From DATATB01 sp036268995 (lineage in GTDB: Bacteria; Planctomycetota; Planctomycetia; Pirellulales; PNKZ01): a DNA stretch of 35,591 nt. The stretch spans positions 1-35,591 of the forward strand of contig DATATB010000082.1 in assembly GCA_036268995.1 (NCBI GenBank), written 5' to 3'. Under the pieces are notes generated by a model that saw only the letters and a program-made list of their open reading frames with translations, was not told the origin of the DNA and did no database searches. The position numbers were made by a program, and so were the translations under genes. Below, in pieces: positions 24,961 through 31,820 of this stretch (position 1 is the stretch's first letter; each line of letters begins with the position of its first letter).

Positions 24961-25035
24961 GTCAGTTGTCCGTGGTCCGTTGCCAGTTGCAATCATGGAC
25001 CACCATCAACTGACAACTGACCACGGACCACTGAC
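24961..25035. repeat. Dispersed palindromic repeat (GTCAGTTGTCCGTGG type)
   Basis: Two 29-nt arms, 24961-24989 and 25007-25035, are near-perfect inverted copies separated by 17 nt. The arms are built from GTCAGT, GGTCCGTGGTC and CAGTTG units. I have met this repeat type between genes of several bacteria; that is recall, not a search. It ends 13 bp before the stop of the DUF2156 gene and could fold in its 3' end. Confidence 0.7.
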
Positions 25036-25048
25036 AGACCAGGACAAA

Positions 25049-26248
25049 TCAGGAGGTCCGGGGCCGCTGGTCCAGCGGCGCGGGCGGTGGGCCGTTGCGC
25101 TGGCGGCGGAGTTTCGAGCGGATCAGGCCGGGCAGCTTGCGCGGAGCCAGGTCGAGCACGCCCAGCACTTGCACAAAGCTGGCCAGCGACCCCAGGGTCG
25201 CCCGGGGATACGCACAGAGATAGCGGCTTTCGAAGCGGGGGCGGAAGCGCGTCTTGAATTGGTACAGCCCAGCCGTATCGAAGACCAGCGACACGCGGCT
25301 GCCCAGCGTCATGGCCCAGCGCACCAGCCGGCTGTCGCCAGAGCGAGGCTGCCGGCAGTGCAAGCCTGGAATCAGGCACAGCGAGACTTCGCTCACCCCC
25401 TCGGCCTGCAAGGCTTCCAGCGCCCGATGCATGAGAAACGTGATCGTGCCGCGGATGCCGCCGGGCCGCTGGCGATAGGTCTCAAAAACCCAGCTCTGGC
25501 CGGCCTGGGCTGGATTGCAAAGCAAAAAGCCTTCGAGAAGCCCGGACTCGTCGCGGGCCAGAAACAGGCGTTTGCGGCCCAAGCGGTCCGGATCGAAGCG
25601 GCCTTCCAAAAAGCGAATCTCGACCGCTTGCGGCTTGCGCGCCAGCGAGGCTGGCACCAAGACAATCAACTCCGCTAGCAGGTCCCGCCAGGCTTCGTCC
25701 GACATGCGGCTGCGGACCGCTTCCGAAAAGACCAGGCCGCGGCGCTCGCAAAAATTCGACTGCCGGCGAACCCATTCGAACGGCTTGCCGCCGAACGTGC
25801 AGCCTTGCAGGTCGAGCACCGCCTCCTCGCCCCATTTGGTGATTTGAAAATGGTGGCGGGCAAACAGCGGCAAATCGTTGTCGGTGATGTTGTAAAAGGT
25901 GACCTGGCAATTGCGGCCATGCGCAAAGGCCAGCAACTCGGCCAGCAGAGTTTCCTTGTGCTCATCGGCAGCCAACAGCCCGCCGGACACATGCAGGTAA
26001 CGGCCGCGCTGAACATAGGCGATCGCCCCCTCGCCGGAAGCGGACCAGAACTGCTGGCGGTCGGCGTCGATGCCGAGATACGAGTCGTACGTGCGGCCAT
26101 AGCGATAGGCCAACGACTCGAGGGCAACCGGTTGCCCTGCATCGGACAGCGCGGCATTGGACTGCGCGGTATCAGCCAGTGAGGCGACGGGTAGCCCGAT
26201 GTCGGGCTTGTCGGCGAGCGAGCGTCCATGTGTGCTCATGCGAATCAT
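25049..26248 (-). CDS. DUF2156/LPG synthetase C-terminal domain protein
   Basis: The product of about 399 residues corresponds to the soluble GNAT-like catalytic half of phosphatidylglycerol lysyltransferases (PF09924, DUF2156), without the N-terminal membrane domain. Family features include YGRTYDSYLGIDADRQQFW, GEGAIAYVQRGRYLHVSGGL, RRQSNFCERRG and the C-terminal SLCLIPGL and GLYQFKTRFRPRFESRYL, where the KxKF/RF segment is characteristic. Family members transfer aminoacyl or acyl groups to lipids or peptides at the membrane. ATG 26248 and 26239 are equally plausible starts, neither with a strong ribosome site. It follows the STADILAAAR-motif gene on the same strand with a gap of about 125 bp. 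Confidence 0.75.
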   Translation of the reverse strand: MIRMSTHGRSLADKPDIGLPVASLADTAQSNAALSDAGQPVALESLAYRYGRTYDSYLGIDADRQQFWSASGEGAIAYVQRGRYLHVSGGLLAADEHKETLLAELLAFAHGRNCQVTFYNITDNDLPLFARHHFQITKWGEEAVLDLQGCTFGGKPFEWVRRQSNFCERRGLVFSEAVRSRMSDEAWRDLLAELIVLVPASLARKPQAVEIRFLEGRFDPDRLGRKRLFLARDESGLLEGFLLCNPAQAGQSWVFETYRQRPGGIRGTITFLMHRALEALQAEGVSEVSLCLIPGLHCRQPRSGDSRLVRWAMTLGSRVSLVFDTAGLYQFKTRFRPRFESRYLCAYPRATLGSLASFVQVLGVLDLAPRKLPGLIRSKLRRQRNGPPPAPLDQRPRTS

Positions 26249-26373
26249 CGTGTGCCAACTGGGGGCACGCTCAAAGGATAGGCCCGATCTTCGGGCTGTC
26301 ATGGCCGCGCGGTCTCGGAGTGAAAACAAGCGGGAAGCCGGCTGCCCCGGGGACGCGGCTTACCTCGCATCGA

Positions 26374-27087
26374 TTACTTGGCGTCGTGCTGGCGACACCA
26401 GGCGATGATTTCGGCGGTGCTTGTGGGTTTCGCGCCGGAAGCGGCTGGCGACGACTTGGGCGAGGCCTTGACGACCGGCGGCGCTTCGGCCGCGGCTTCG
26501 GCTTCTAGTTCTTCGACCTCGGCTTCCTCGGGCGAGTCTTCGGCCACGGGCGCCGGCTGCTCTTCGGACGCATGCTCCTTCGCGGCGCGGGCGGCCGCCA
26601 GGATATCGGCCGTGCTCAACTTGCCGCCGGCCGGCTTGCCGGCAGCCGGCGGTTTGGCCGCGGGGGCTTTACCCGCCGCGGGGGTTTCAGCACCGGCGCC
26701 TTTGGCTCGGGCAGCGGCCAGGATGTCGGCGGTCGATTTTTTCGCCGGTCCCGGCTCGGGAATCTTCTTGCCGCCGGCAGTCGCCGCGGGACTGTCTGGT
26801 TTAACTTTGGCCGGCGCCGAGGCCCGATCGTGACCGGCTATTTCCGGTTCGGCCGGCTTGGCCTGCGGGCCATCGACCACACGCAAAAAATCCAGGCCGA
26901 TGTCGTACCAGCCGATGTTGTTGGCCATGTCGAACTGCACCAGTGCCCGACCGCTCATATTGACGGTTTTCACGCGGCCGGTTTCGCCCTGGAACCGCCG
27001 CAGCTCGGGCCGGCTTGTATCGACCAGCACGTACTTGTCGGTGTACTGCCGCTTCAGGTCTTCGATCTGCTCGAACGTATGTTGCAT
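26374..27087 (-). CDS. Planctomycete protein with three STADILAAAR motifs
   Basis: The 237-residue product has a conserved N-terminal domain of about 75 residues (LKRQYTDKYV, VKTVNMSGRALVQFDM, GWYDIGLDFLRVV) that looks like a small beta-barrel. The rest is an Ala/Pro/Lys-rich linker with three short repeated motifs: STADILAAAR at 118-127, STADILAAAR at 158-167, and STAEIIAWCR at 223-232 at the very end. An acidic stretch (EEAEVEELEAEAAAE) precedes the last one. No signal peptide or membrane span is present. I know this type only as planctomycete hypothetical proteins. The repeated motifs could be docking helices for one partner. Confidence 0.7.
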   Translation of the reverse strand: MQHTFEQIEDLKRQYTDKYVLVDTSRPELRRFQGETGRVKTVNMSGRALVQFDMANNIGWYDIGLDFLRVVDGPQAKPAEPEIAGHDRASAPAKVKPDSPAATAGGKKIPEPGPAKKSTADILAAARAKGAGAETPAAGKAPAAKPPAAGKPAGGKLSTADILAAARAAKEHASEEQPAPVAEDSPEEAEVEELEAEAAAEAPPVVKASPKSSPAASGAKPTSTAEIIAWCRQHDAK

Positions 27088-27124
27088 GGCGGGCCGCTGG
27101 CGCTAGTTGGAAAGTGCCCCGTAA

Positions 27125-27223
27125 GGATCGAACAAAAAATAACTTCCGTTTTCCCCGACCCCTCACCCTGCCCTCTCCCACAAGGGGCGAGGGGTTGCGG
27201 AGAAGTTATTTTTCGCTCGATCC
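27125..27223. repeat. MITE-like element with 22-bp terminal inverted repeats
   Basis: GGATCGAACAAAAAATAACTTC (27125-27146, shown as arm) is repeated inverted at 27202-27223 with two mismatches. The interior holds a GC-rich nested palindrome CCCCTCACCC...GGGCGAGGGG. It lies between the APC permease gene and the STADILAAAR gene, both on the minus strand. No transposase and no clear target duplication are seen. Confidence 0.7.
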
Positions 27224-27380
27224 TAAGCGGGTGCATTTTCGACTTTCCGCCGCCCGAAATCAAGGTGGGGCGGGCACTCGGCATGGTGCGAAAGGGCCGC
27301 GCAAGCGTCATCCGTCAGCAACTTGACGATTGGGAGGTCTGTCCCGCAGGCCAGCGATCGGCAATCGTCTCCCTCATTCA

Positions 27381-28826
27381 TCATTCATCGTTCCGACTTC
27401 CGCATTTCCCTCCAAAATACAGCGGCAGTCCCAGCGCGATGGGCAGCACGGCCAGCAGCAGGAAGGCGCCGAACAACTGCACGTCGGCCAGGTAGCGGAG
27501 GCTGGAGTAGAGCATCCAGCCGCTGACGGTGCAGAAGGCCAGCGGCAGCAGAGGAAACAGCGGTACGCGAAAGGGACGCGGGACATTGGCCGCCCGAAAT
27601 CGCAGGACGAAGAGCGAGCTGCCGGTGAGCACAAAGAAGGCCCAAAACAACGGCGCGGAGCAGGTCACGAGCGTGGCAAAGCCGCCGTGTCCGCCCCACG
27701 AGGCCGGCGGCAGACGGGCCGCGGTCAGCGCGTGATTCACCAGCCGCTGGCCCGGGCCGGTGCTGACCAGCACGATCATGATCGTGCTCACCAGCCCCTG
27801 AATCGTCAGCGACCAGGCCGGCGTCTGCAATCGCGGATGCCAGCGCCCCAGTCGGGCAAACAGCGGATGCTCGGACCCCAGCCGGGCGTAAACGCGCGAG
27901 CCGGTGAAGATCAGCCCGTTGCAGGCCCCCAAGGCCGAGAGCATGACCAGCAGGCACATCACCTTGGCCCCCAGTGGTCCCCAGGCCAGGGCCAGCGTGT
28001 CGGCCGCGATGGCGTGCGAGCCCCGCGCGGCGGCGAAGCCGAGCCCGCCGATATAGGCCGCATTGACCAGCAGGTAAGCGGCCGTGATGCAGCCGACGCC
28101 CAGGACCAGAGCCCGAGGAATGTTTTTGTGCGGATCGCGCACTTCGGCGGCGACGAAAGCCGCATCGTTCCAGCCGCCGTAGGTGTAGAGCACGAGGATC
28201 ATGGCCAGCCCCAGGTTCGAAGTCGCGGCCGGCGCGGTTTCGGTCCAGGCGGCGGCACTGCCCCAGCCAAAGCCGGCGCAGACGATCGCGGTCATGCCGA
28301 TGATCTTGGCGGCGGTCAGCACGTTTTGCACGTTCTTGCCGGCAACCGTGCTAACGATATTGAGCAGCGAAAGGCCGACGACGGCCGCCACCGCCAGTTC
28401 GGGCGGCTGCACGCGGGCCGCGCCGGCAGACCCATCGCCAAACAGCCGCACGGCGTAATCGGCGAACACGAAGGCCATCGCGCCGATGCTGGCGGTGATG
28501 ACCACGCACAGTTGCGTCCAGCCGAACAGAAAACCCAGCAGCGGCCCGTAGGCCCGCTTGAGGTACACGTAATCGCCGCCCGACTGCGGAAACGTAGTGG
28601 CCAGTTCCGCATAGCACAGGGCACCACATAGCGACAGCGCCCCGCCCAATGCCCAAACGCCCAAGCCGGTCCAGGGATTCGAGACATTGGCCAGCACCAG
28701 CGGGGCCGTTTCGTACACGCCGGCGCCGATGACGATGCCCACGATGATGCTCACGGCATCCCACAGCCCCAAGGTCTTGTGGGCGGCAGTGGCGGGCTCG
28801 GAGACGCTGGTTTCAACCGGCGGCAT
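27381..28826 (-). CDS. APC family amino-acid permease
   Basis: The 481-residue protein has the 12-segment pattern of APC/LAT-type amino-acid transporters. The first helix shows the unwound substrate-binding motif SIIVGIVIGAGVYETAP; GALCYAELATTFPQSGGDYVYLKRAYGP is the hallmark helix 2-3 region; helix 6 is TYGGWNDAAFVAAEV. It should import or exchange amino acids across the inner membrane. The start codon is immediately after the stop codon of the upstream lipoprotein gene (TAA-ATG), so the two are translationally coupled. The last ten residues (GGKCGSRNDE) are read from a dispersed AT-rich repeat-like sequence (27381-27412) and replace the normal tail. Confidence 0.9.
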   Translation of the reverse strand: MPPVETSVSEPATAAHKTLGLWDAVSIIVGIVIGAGVYETAPLVLANVSNPWTGLGVWALGGALSLCGALCYAELATTFPQSGGDYVYLKRAYGPLLGFLFGWTQLCVVITASIGAMAFVFADYAVRLFGDGSAGAARVQPPELAVAAVVGLSLLNIVSTVAGKNVQNVLTAAKIIGMTAIVCAGFGWGSAAAWTETAPAATSNLGLAMILVLYTYGGWNDAAFVAAEVRDPHKNIPRALVLGVGCITAAYLLVNAAYIGGLGFAAARGSHAIAADTLALAWGPLGAKVMCLLVMLSALGACNGLIFTGSRVYARLGSEHPLFARLGRWHPRLQTPAWSLTIQGLVSTIMIVLVSTGPGQRLVNHALTAARLPPASWGGHGGFATLVTCSAPLFWAFFVLTGSSLFVLRFRAANVPRPFRVPLFPLLPLAFCTVSGWMLYSSLRYLADVQLFGAFLLLAVLPIALGLPLYFGGKCGSRNDE

Positions 28827-30476
28827 TTATTCCTTCGCGTCTTTTGGCGGCGGGGCGTCTTTCGGCAACGCGTCTTTTGGCGGCAGCTCGGGCTTGAGCC
28901 GGGCGGCACGCAGCAGGTTGCCCGGCCGCTGGGCCGAGTGCGTGGCATCATACTGACTGATCGCGTCGGACCAGTTGCTCAGCGCTTCGTACGAGCGAGC
29001 CAGATTGTAATGGGCGCCCTCGGTCCAGGGGCCGTCGGCATGCGTCTTGAGCGTGCGATTGCGGAAATAATCGATGGCCGTGTCGTACAGCCCACGCTCG
29101 AAGGCCAGCAGCCCCAGCCAGTAGCCGGCGTCCTGCTTGGCCTGCCGCGCCAGTGCGGCGAGCTGCTGATCGACTTTGCCGGCCGCCAGCACATCCTCGA
29201 TTTCGTCCTCCGACGGCCGACAGAGTTGATAGTAGTGAATCGCGCCGCGTGGACCAGTGAAGCGGCCCATCAAGTGCAACACCCGGGCTTTCCAGAGATT
29301 GCGCGTCGGCAAGCGAAAGACGTTGATCTGCCGATTCGCCTCGGCGAGTTGCTCGGAACCGGCGGCGAACTTTTCGGCCAGCCGCCGATACGGCAGGTTC
29401 CAGAGCCGGCCACCGGCCACGTGCGGCAGCGATTCGGCCCGCGACGCCAAGCCGCTGGCATCCAGCGAGAGCACGATGCGGTCGGCACCGGCCAGGTGCA
29501 GCTCGAGCAGTTCCATCCGCTGCGACAAATAATATGGCGAGCCTTCGACCAGCACGACCGGCCGCTTGAGATCCTCGGCCTGCAAACGATAGGGATGCTT
29601 TTGATCGATCGCCAGCCGCTCGAAGATTTGCGGATCGGCTAGCGCCTGCTCGAGCGTGGCGACCCCGCGACCCTCGGGCCCCGGAATCGGCAAGCCCCAC
29701 TCCGGATCGAACAAGTACAGCGACTTGTCGAGCACCAGCGCCGGCAGCCAATGCCGCGGCAAATCGCCGCGCCGCGCCTCGGGCGAATCGGCGGCCAGCA
29801 GCACGACGTCGAGCCCTTGCTGACGGGCCAAGAGGATGAACAACCACGCCCGATCGACGGCCCGGCCGCGTCCAAACAGCATTGTCTCCCAAGGGCGATG
29901 CGGCCACTCGGGCGTTTTGGCCTTCTCACCAGACTTGGGCTCGTCGGGCACGAGCTCGATGTTGCGCACGGTCCAGTCGAATAGCCGCCGGGCACGGGAC
30001 AGCTCATCGGCCTGGCGGCCGACGATCCAGCGGGCGGCTTCGCGCAGCCACACGGCCTCTTGCAGGGCCAGTCCGTCTTCGCGGTCGAACCGCAGTTCGG
30101 CCAGGTTGGCAATCGGCGGCAGCTTGCGGAATTCCGGCTCGAGCTTGCCGACCAGCGGATCGACCTGCCAATTGGCAATCGGTTTGCGCGTGCCGATCCA
30201 CTGATTCAACCGGTTGACGACTTGCGGCAGCGCATCGCTAGGGTCGAACTGGTCCAGGTCATTCAGCAGGCCGACAGCGTTGGCAAACAGTTCGTCGACG
30301 ATTTGCGAATTGCCCGCTCCGGCCCCCAGCGCGGTCGCCTCGCCTTGTCCCGCCGACGAAGAACAGCCGGCGGACCAGAACACGGGGGAGAAAAGGGAGA
30401 GAACCACAGAGGCACAGAGGCACAAAGAGGCAGGGGACTTGAACAGAAGGACGCGAAGAGCGCGAAGGTTCATCAT
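28827..30476 (-). CDS. Lipoprotein with transglutaminase-like and TPR-like regions
   Basis: The 549-residue product starts with a signal peptide (LCLCASVVLSLFSPVFWSAGC) and lipobox SAGC, so it is likely lipid-anchored in the envelope. Residues about 130-290 resemble a transglutaminase-like fold (RARRLFDWTVRNIELVP, PWETMLFGRGRAVDRAWLFILLARQQGLD, LYLFDPEWGLPIPG), but the usual catalytic cysteine position is occupied by RAVDRAW, so it is probably non-catalytic. The region from 430 has TPR-like helices (YWLGLLAFERGLYDTAIDYF, AHYNLARSYEALSNWSDAI). It ends in a repeat PPKDALPKDAPPPKDAKE. It is coupled to the permease gene downstream and lies 93 bp behind kdsA. The N-terminal 30 residues are read from dispersed repeats. 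Confidence 0.75.
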   Translation of the reverse strand: MMNLRALRVLLFKSPASLCLCASVVLSLFSPVFWSAGCSSSAGQGEATALGAGAGNSQIVDELFANAVGLLNDLDQFDPSDALPQVVNRLNQWIGTRKPIANWQVDPLVGKLEPEFRKLPPIANLAELRFDREDGLALQEAVWLREAARWIVGRQADELSRARRLFDWTVRNIELVPDEPKSGEKAKTPEWPHRPWETMLFGRGRAVDRAWLFILLARQQGLDVVLLAADSPEARRGDLPRHWLPALVLDKSLYLFDPEWGLPIPGPEGRGVATLEQALADPQIFERLAIDQKHPYRLQAEDLKRPVVLVEGSPYYLSQRMELLELHLAGADRIVLSLDASGLASRAESLPHVAGGRLWNLPYRRLAEKFAAGSEQLAEANRQINVFRLPTRNLWKARVLHLMGRFTGPRGAIHYYQLCRPSEDEIEDVLAAGKVDQQLAALARQAKQDAGYWLGLLAFERGLYDTAIDYFRNRTLKTHADGPWTEGAHYNLARSYEALSNWSDAISQYDATHSAQRPGNLLRAARLKPELPPKDALPKDAPPPKDAKE

Positions 30477-30519
30477 GTTGTTGAATCTTTTCTTGGCGAC
30501 CTTTGCGATCTTCTGTTCA
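30395..30519. repeat. Dispersed repeats covering the lipoprotein start
   Basis: ACCACAGAGGCACAGAGGCAC (plus strand, about 30407-30427) is followed by two inverted related segments that begin and end in TGAACAGAAG (30440-30449) and CTTCTGTTCA (30510-30519), with CGCGAAGAGCGCGAAGG between. I have seen both motifs as intergenic repeats elsewhere, from memory. Here they encode the start codon region and signal peptide of the lipoprotein. Confidence 0.6.
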
Positions 30520-30528
30520 TGGGCATTT

Positions 30529-30568
30529 GTAGGGGTGCCTCAGTGCCGCTGGAGCTTGCGGCACCTAC
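30529..30568. repeat. Palindrome at the end of kdsA
   Basis: GTGCCGC (30543-30549) and GCGGCAC (30558-30564) form the stem, with GTAGG and CCTAC at the outer ends. It begins one base after the kdsA stop codon. It lacks a T tract, so it is a 3'-end stabilising or dispersed palindrome more than a classic terminator. Confidence 0.6.
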
Positions 30569-30569
30569 T

Positions 30570-31403
30570 TTACGTCTGCAACTCATCCACAGTTTGGCGC
30601 AGCCGCAGCAGCCGCTGCAAGACTCCGGGAAACGCGTCGAGCGGGATCATGTTCGGCCCGTCGCTGGGCGAACGGTCGGGCTCGGGATGTGTCTCGAAGA
30701 ACAAAGCGTCGGCCCCCATCGCCACGGCCGCGCGGGCCAGCGGCTCGACCATGGCCCGATTCCCACCGGTGGTCGGGCCCAAACCGCCCGGCTCTTGCAC
30801 GCTGTGCGTGGCGTCGAACACGACCGGCACGCCCAGCGACTGCATTTGCGGAATGGCCCGCATGTCGTTGACCAGCCGGCCGTAGCCGAAAAAAGTGCCC
30901 CGCTCGCAGAGCAGTATATTCTGACAGCCGGACGCTTCGAGCTTGCCGGCCACGTGCCGCATGTCCCAGGGGGCCATGAACTGCCCCTTCTTGACGTTCA
31001 CCGCCCGGCCCGTGCGGCCGGCCGCCACCAACAGATCGGTCTGCCGGGCCAGGAAGGCGGGAATCTGCAACAGGTCGCAGATTTCGGCCACCGGCTGGGC
31101 CTGGTGCGATTCGTGCAGATCGGTGGTCACCGGCAAGCCGGTCTGCCGTTTGACTTCGGCCAGCACGGCCAGGCCTTCGTCCAGCCCTAGTCCGCGAAAG
31201 CTGTCATTACTCGTGCGGTTGGCCTTGTCGAACGAGGCCTTGAAGATCAGCGGCAATTTCAGCTTGCCGGCCAGCTCGGCCAGGCGGCCGGCGATCGAGA
31301 GCGTCAGCTCCCGGCTTTCGATCACGCATGGGCCGGCAATGACCAGCAGCGGCCGGCCCCGGCCGCACTCCAGGGGACCAATTTTCGCCGGATTGTTTGG
31401 CAC
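30570..31403 (-). CDS. kdsA: 3-deoxy-8-phosphooctulonate synthase (Kdo8P synthase)
   Basis: KdsA condenses PEP with arabinose 5-phosphate to Kdo-8-phosphate for lipopolysaccharide inner core. The 277-residue protein has the PEP/A5P site FKASFDKANRTS, the DLHESHQ segment, and AVNVKKGQFMAPWDM. The ligand set C26 (AGPCVIES), H200 (FDATHS), E237 and D248 is that of the metal-dependent class, as in Aquifex; the E. coli enzyme has Asn at the first position. The start is GTG 31403 behind AAGGGA. It is the first of three minus-strand genes. Its presence supports a Kdo-containing outer membrane in this planctomycete. Confidence 0.95.
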   Translation of the reverse strand: MPNNPAKIGPLECGRGRPLLVIAGPCVIESRELTLSIAGRLAELAGKLKLPLIFKASFDKANRTSNDSFRGLGLDEGLAVLAEVKRQTGLPVTTDLHESHQAQPVAEICDLLQIPAFLARQTDLLVAAGRTGRAVNVKKGQFMAPWDMRHVAGKLEASGCQNILLCERGTFFGYGRLVNDMRAIPQMQSLGVPVVFDATHSVQEPGGLGPTTGGNRAMVEPLARAAVAMGADALFFETHPEPDRSPSDGPNMIPLDAFPGVLQRLLRLRQTVDELQT

Positions 31404-31820
31404 GCCGCCGTCCCTTCGCCAAGACCCTTTAATGGCCCATACCTTGCTGCCAGCGCCTCATCATAACCGCTGGCGGCTAAAAGACCTGAGGGGCCGCCGG
31501 CGCGATGGCTTTTTTGGCGAGCCGGAAGCGTCAGCGACCGGAGTTTTTTGGAGCGGCGCCGCCCCGACTGTGACAAAATGTCGCAGTTTGTAAGCAACGC
31601 GTGATTTACGGCAACAAGTTAGTTGGCGCGGGCCACAACGACCCTTAAGCTGGGCATTCCGGAAAATGTTACCGTCGGAGTGGCCGTTTGCTTCAAAACT
31701 CCACTCCCGGCCGGTTAGTGCGCCGCCCCTCCTTCTTAAATTTCCGTAAATTGAGATGAGGCTAGCACGGCTTCCCAGGCCGCCGCTACGCTCCCATTGC
31801 GACGGAGTTCAAGGCAGATC
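31404..31820. other. Divergent intergenic region between kdsA and giant protease
   Basis: It must hold promoters for both directions. A planctomycete-type repeat CCGGAAGCGTCAGCGACCGG (about 31520-31540) is framed by TTTTTTGG on both sides. A 17-bp palindrome TGTGACA-AAA-TGTCGCA lies at 31569-31585. No gene is evident in the stretch 31590-31820. Confidence 0.5.
31569..31585. promoter_or_regulatory. Candidate operator palindrome
   Basis: TGTGACA and TGTCGCA are inverted with one mismatch around an AAA spacer. It sits 165 bp from the kdsA start and 235 bp from the next gene. Dyads of this size bind dimeric regulators; nothing else supports it. Confidence 0.25.

Larger units (their letters stand above)
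24067..25048. other. Gene-poor 1-kb gap with terminator and palindrome
   Basis: No convincing gene. The part next to dxr should hold its promoter, not clearly recognisable. A minus-strand terminator-like hairpin lies at 24494-24531 and a large dispersed palindrome at 24961-25035. An open frame on the minus strand (24665-24294) begins behind a purine-rich stretch but runs straight through the terminator, and its composition is unconvincing. The rest, 24560-24960, shows nothing nameable. Confidence 0.5.

Noticed and set aside
27330..28631. 433-codon open frame on the plus strand
   Set aside because: It is antisense to the APC permease, and its Gln/Arg/Gly-rich sequence is the usual complement of a membrane-protein frame.
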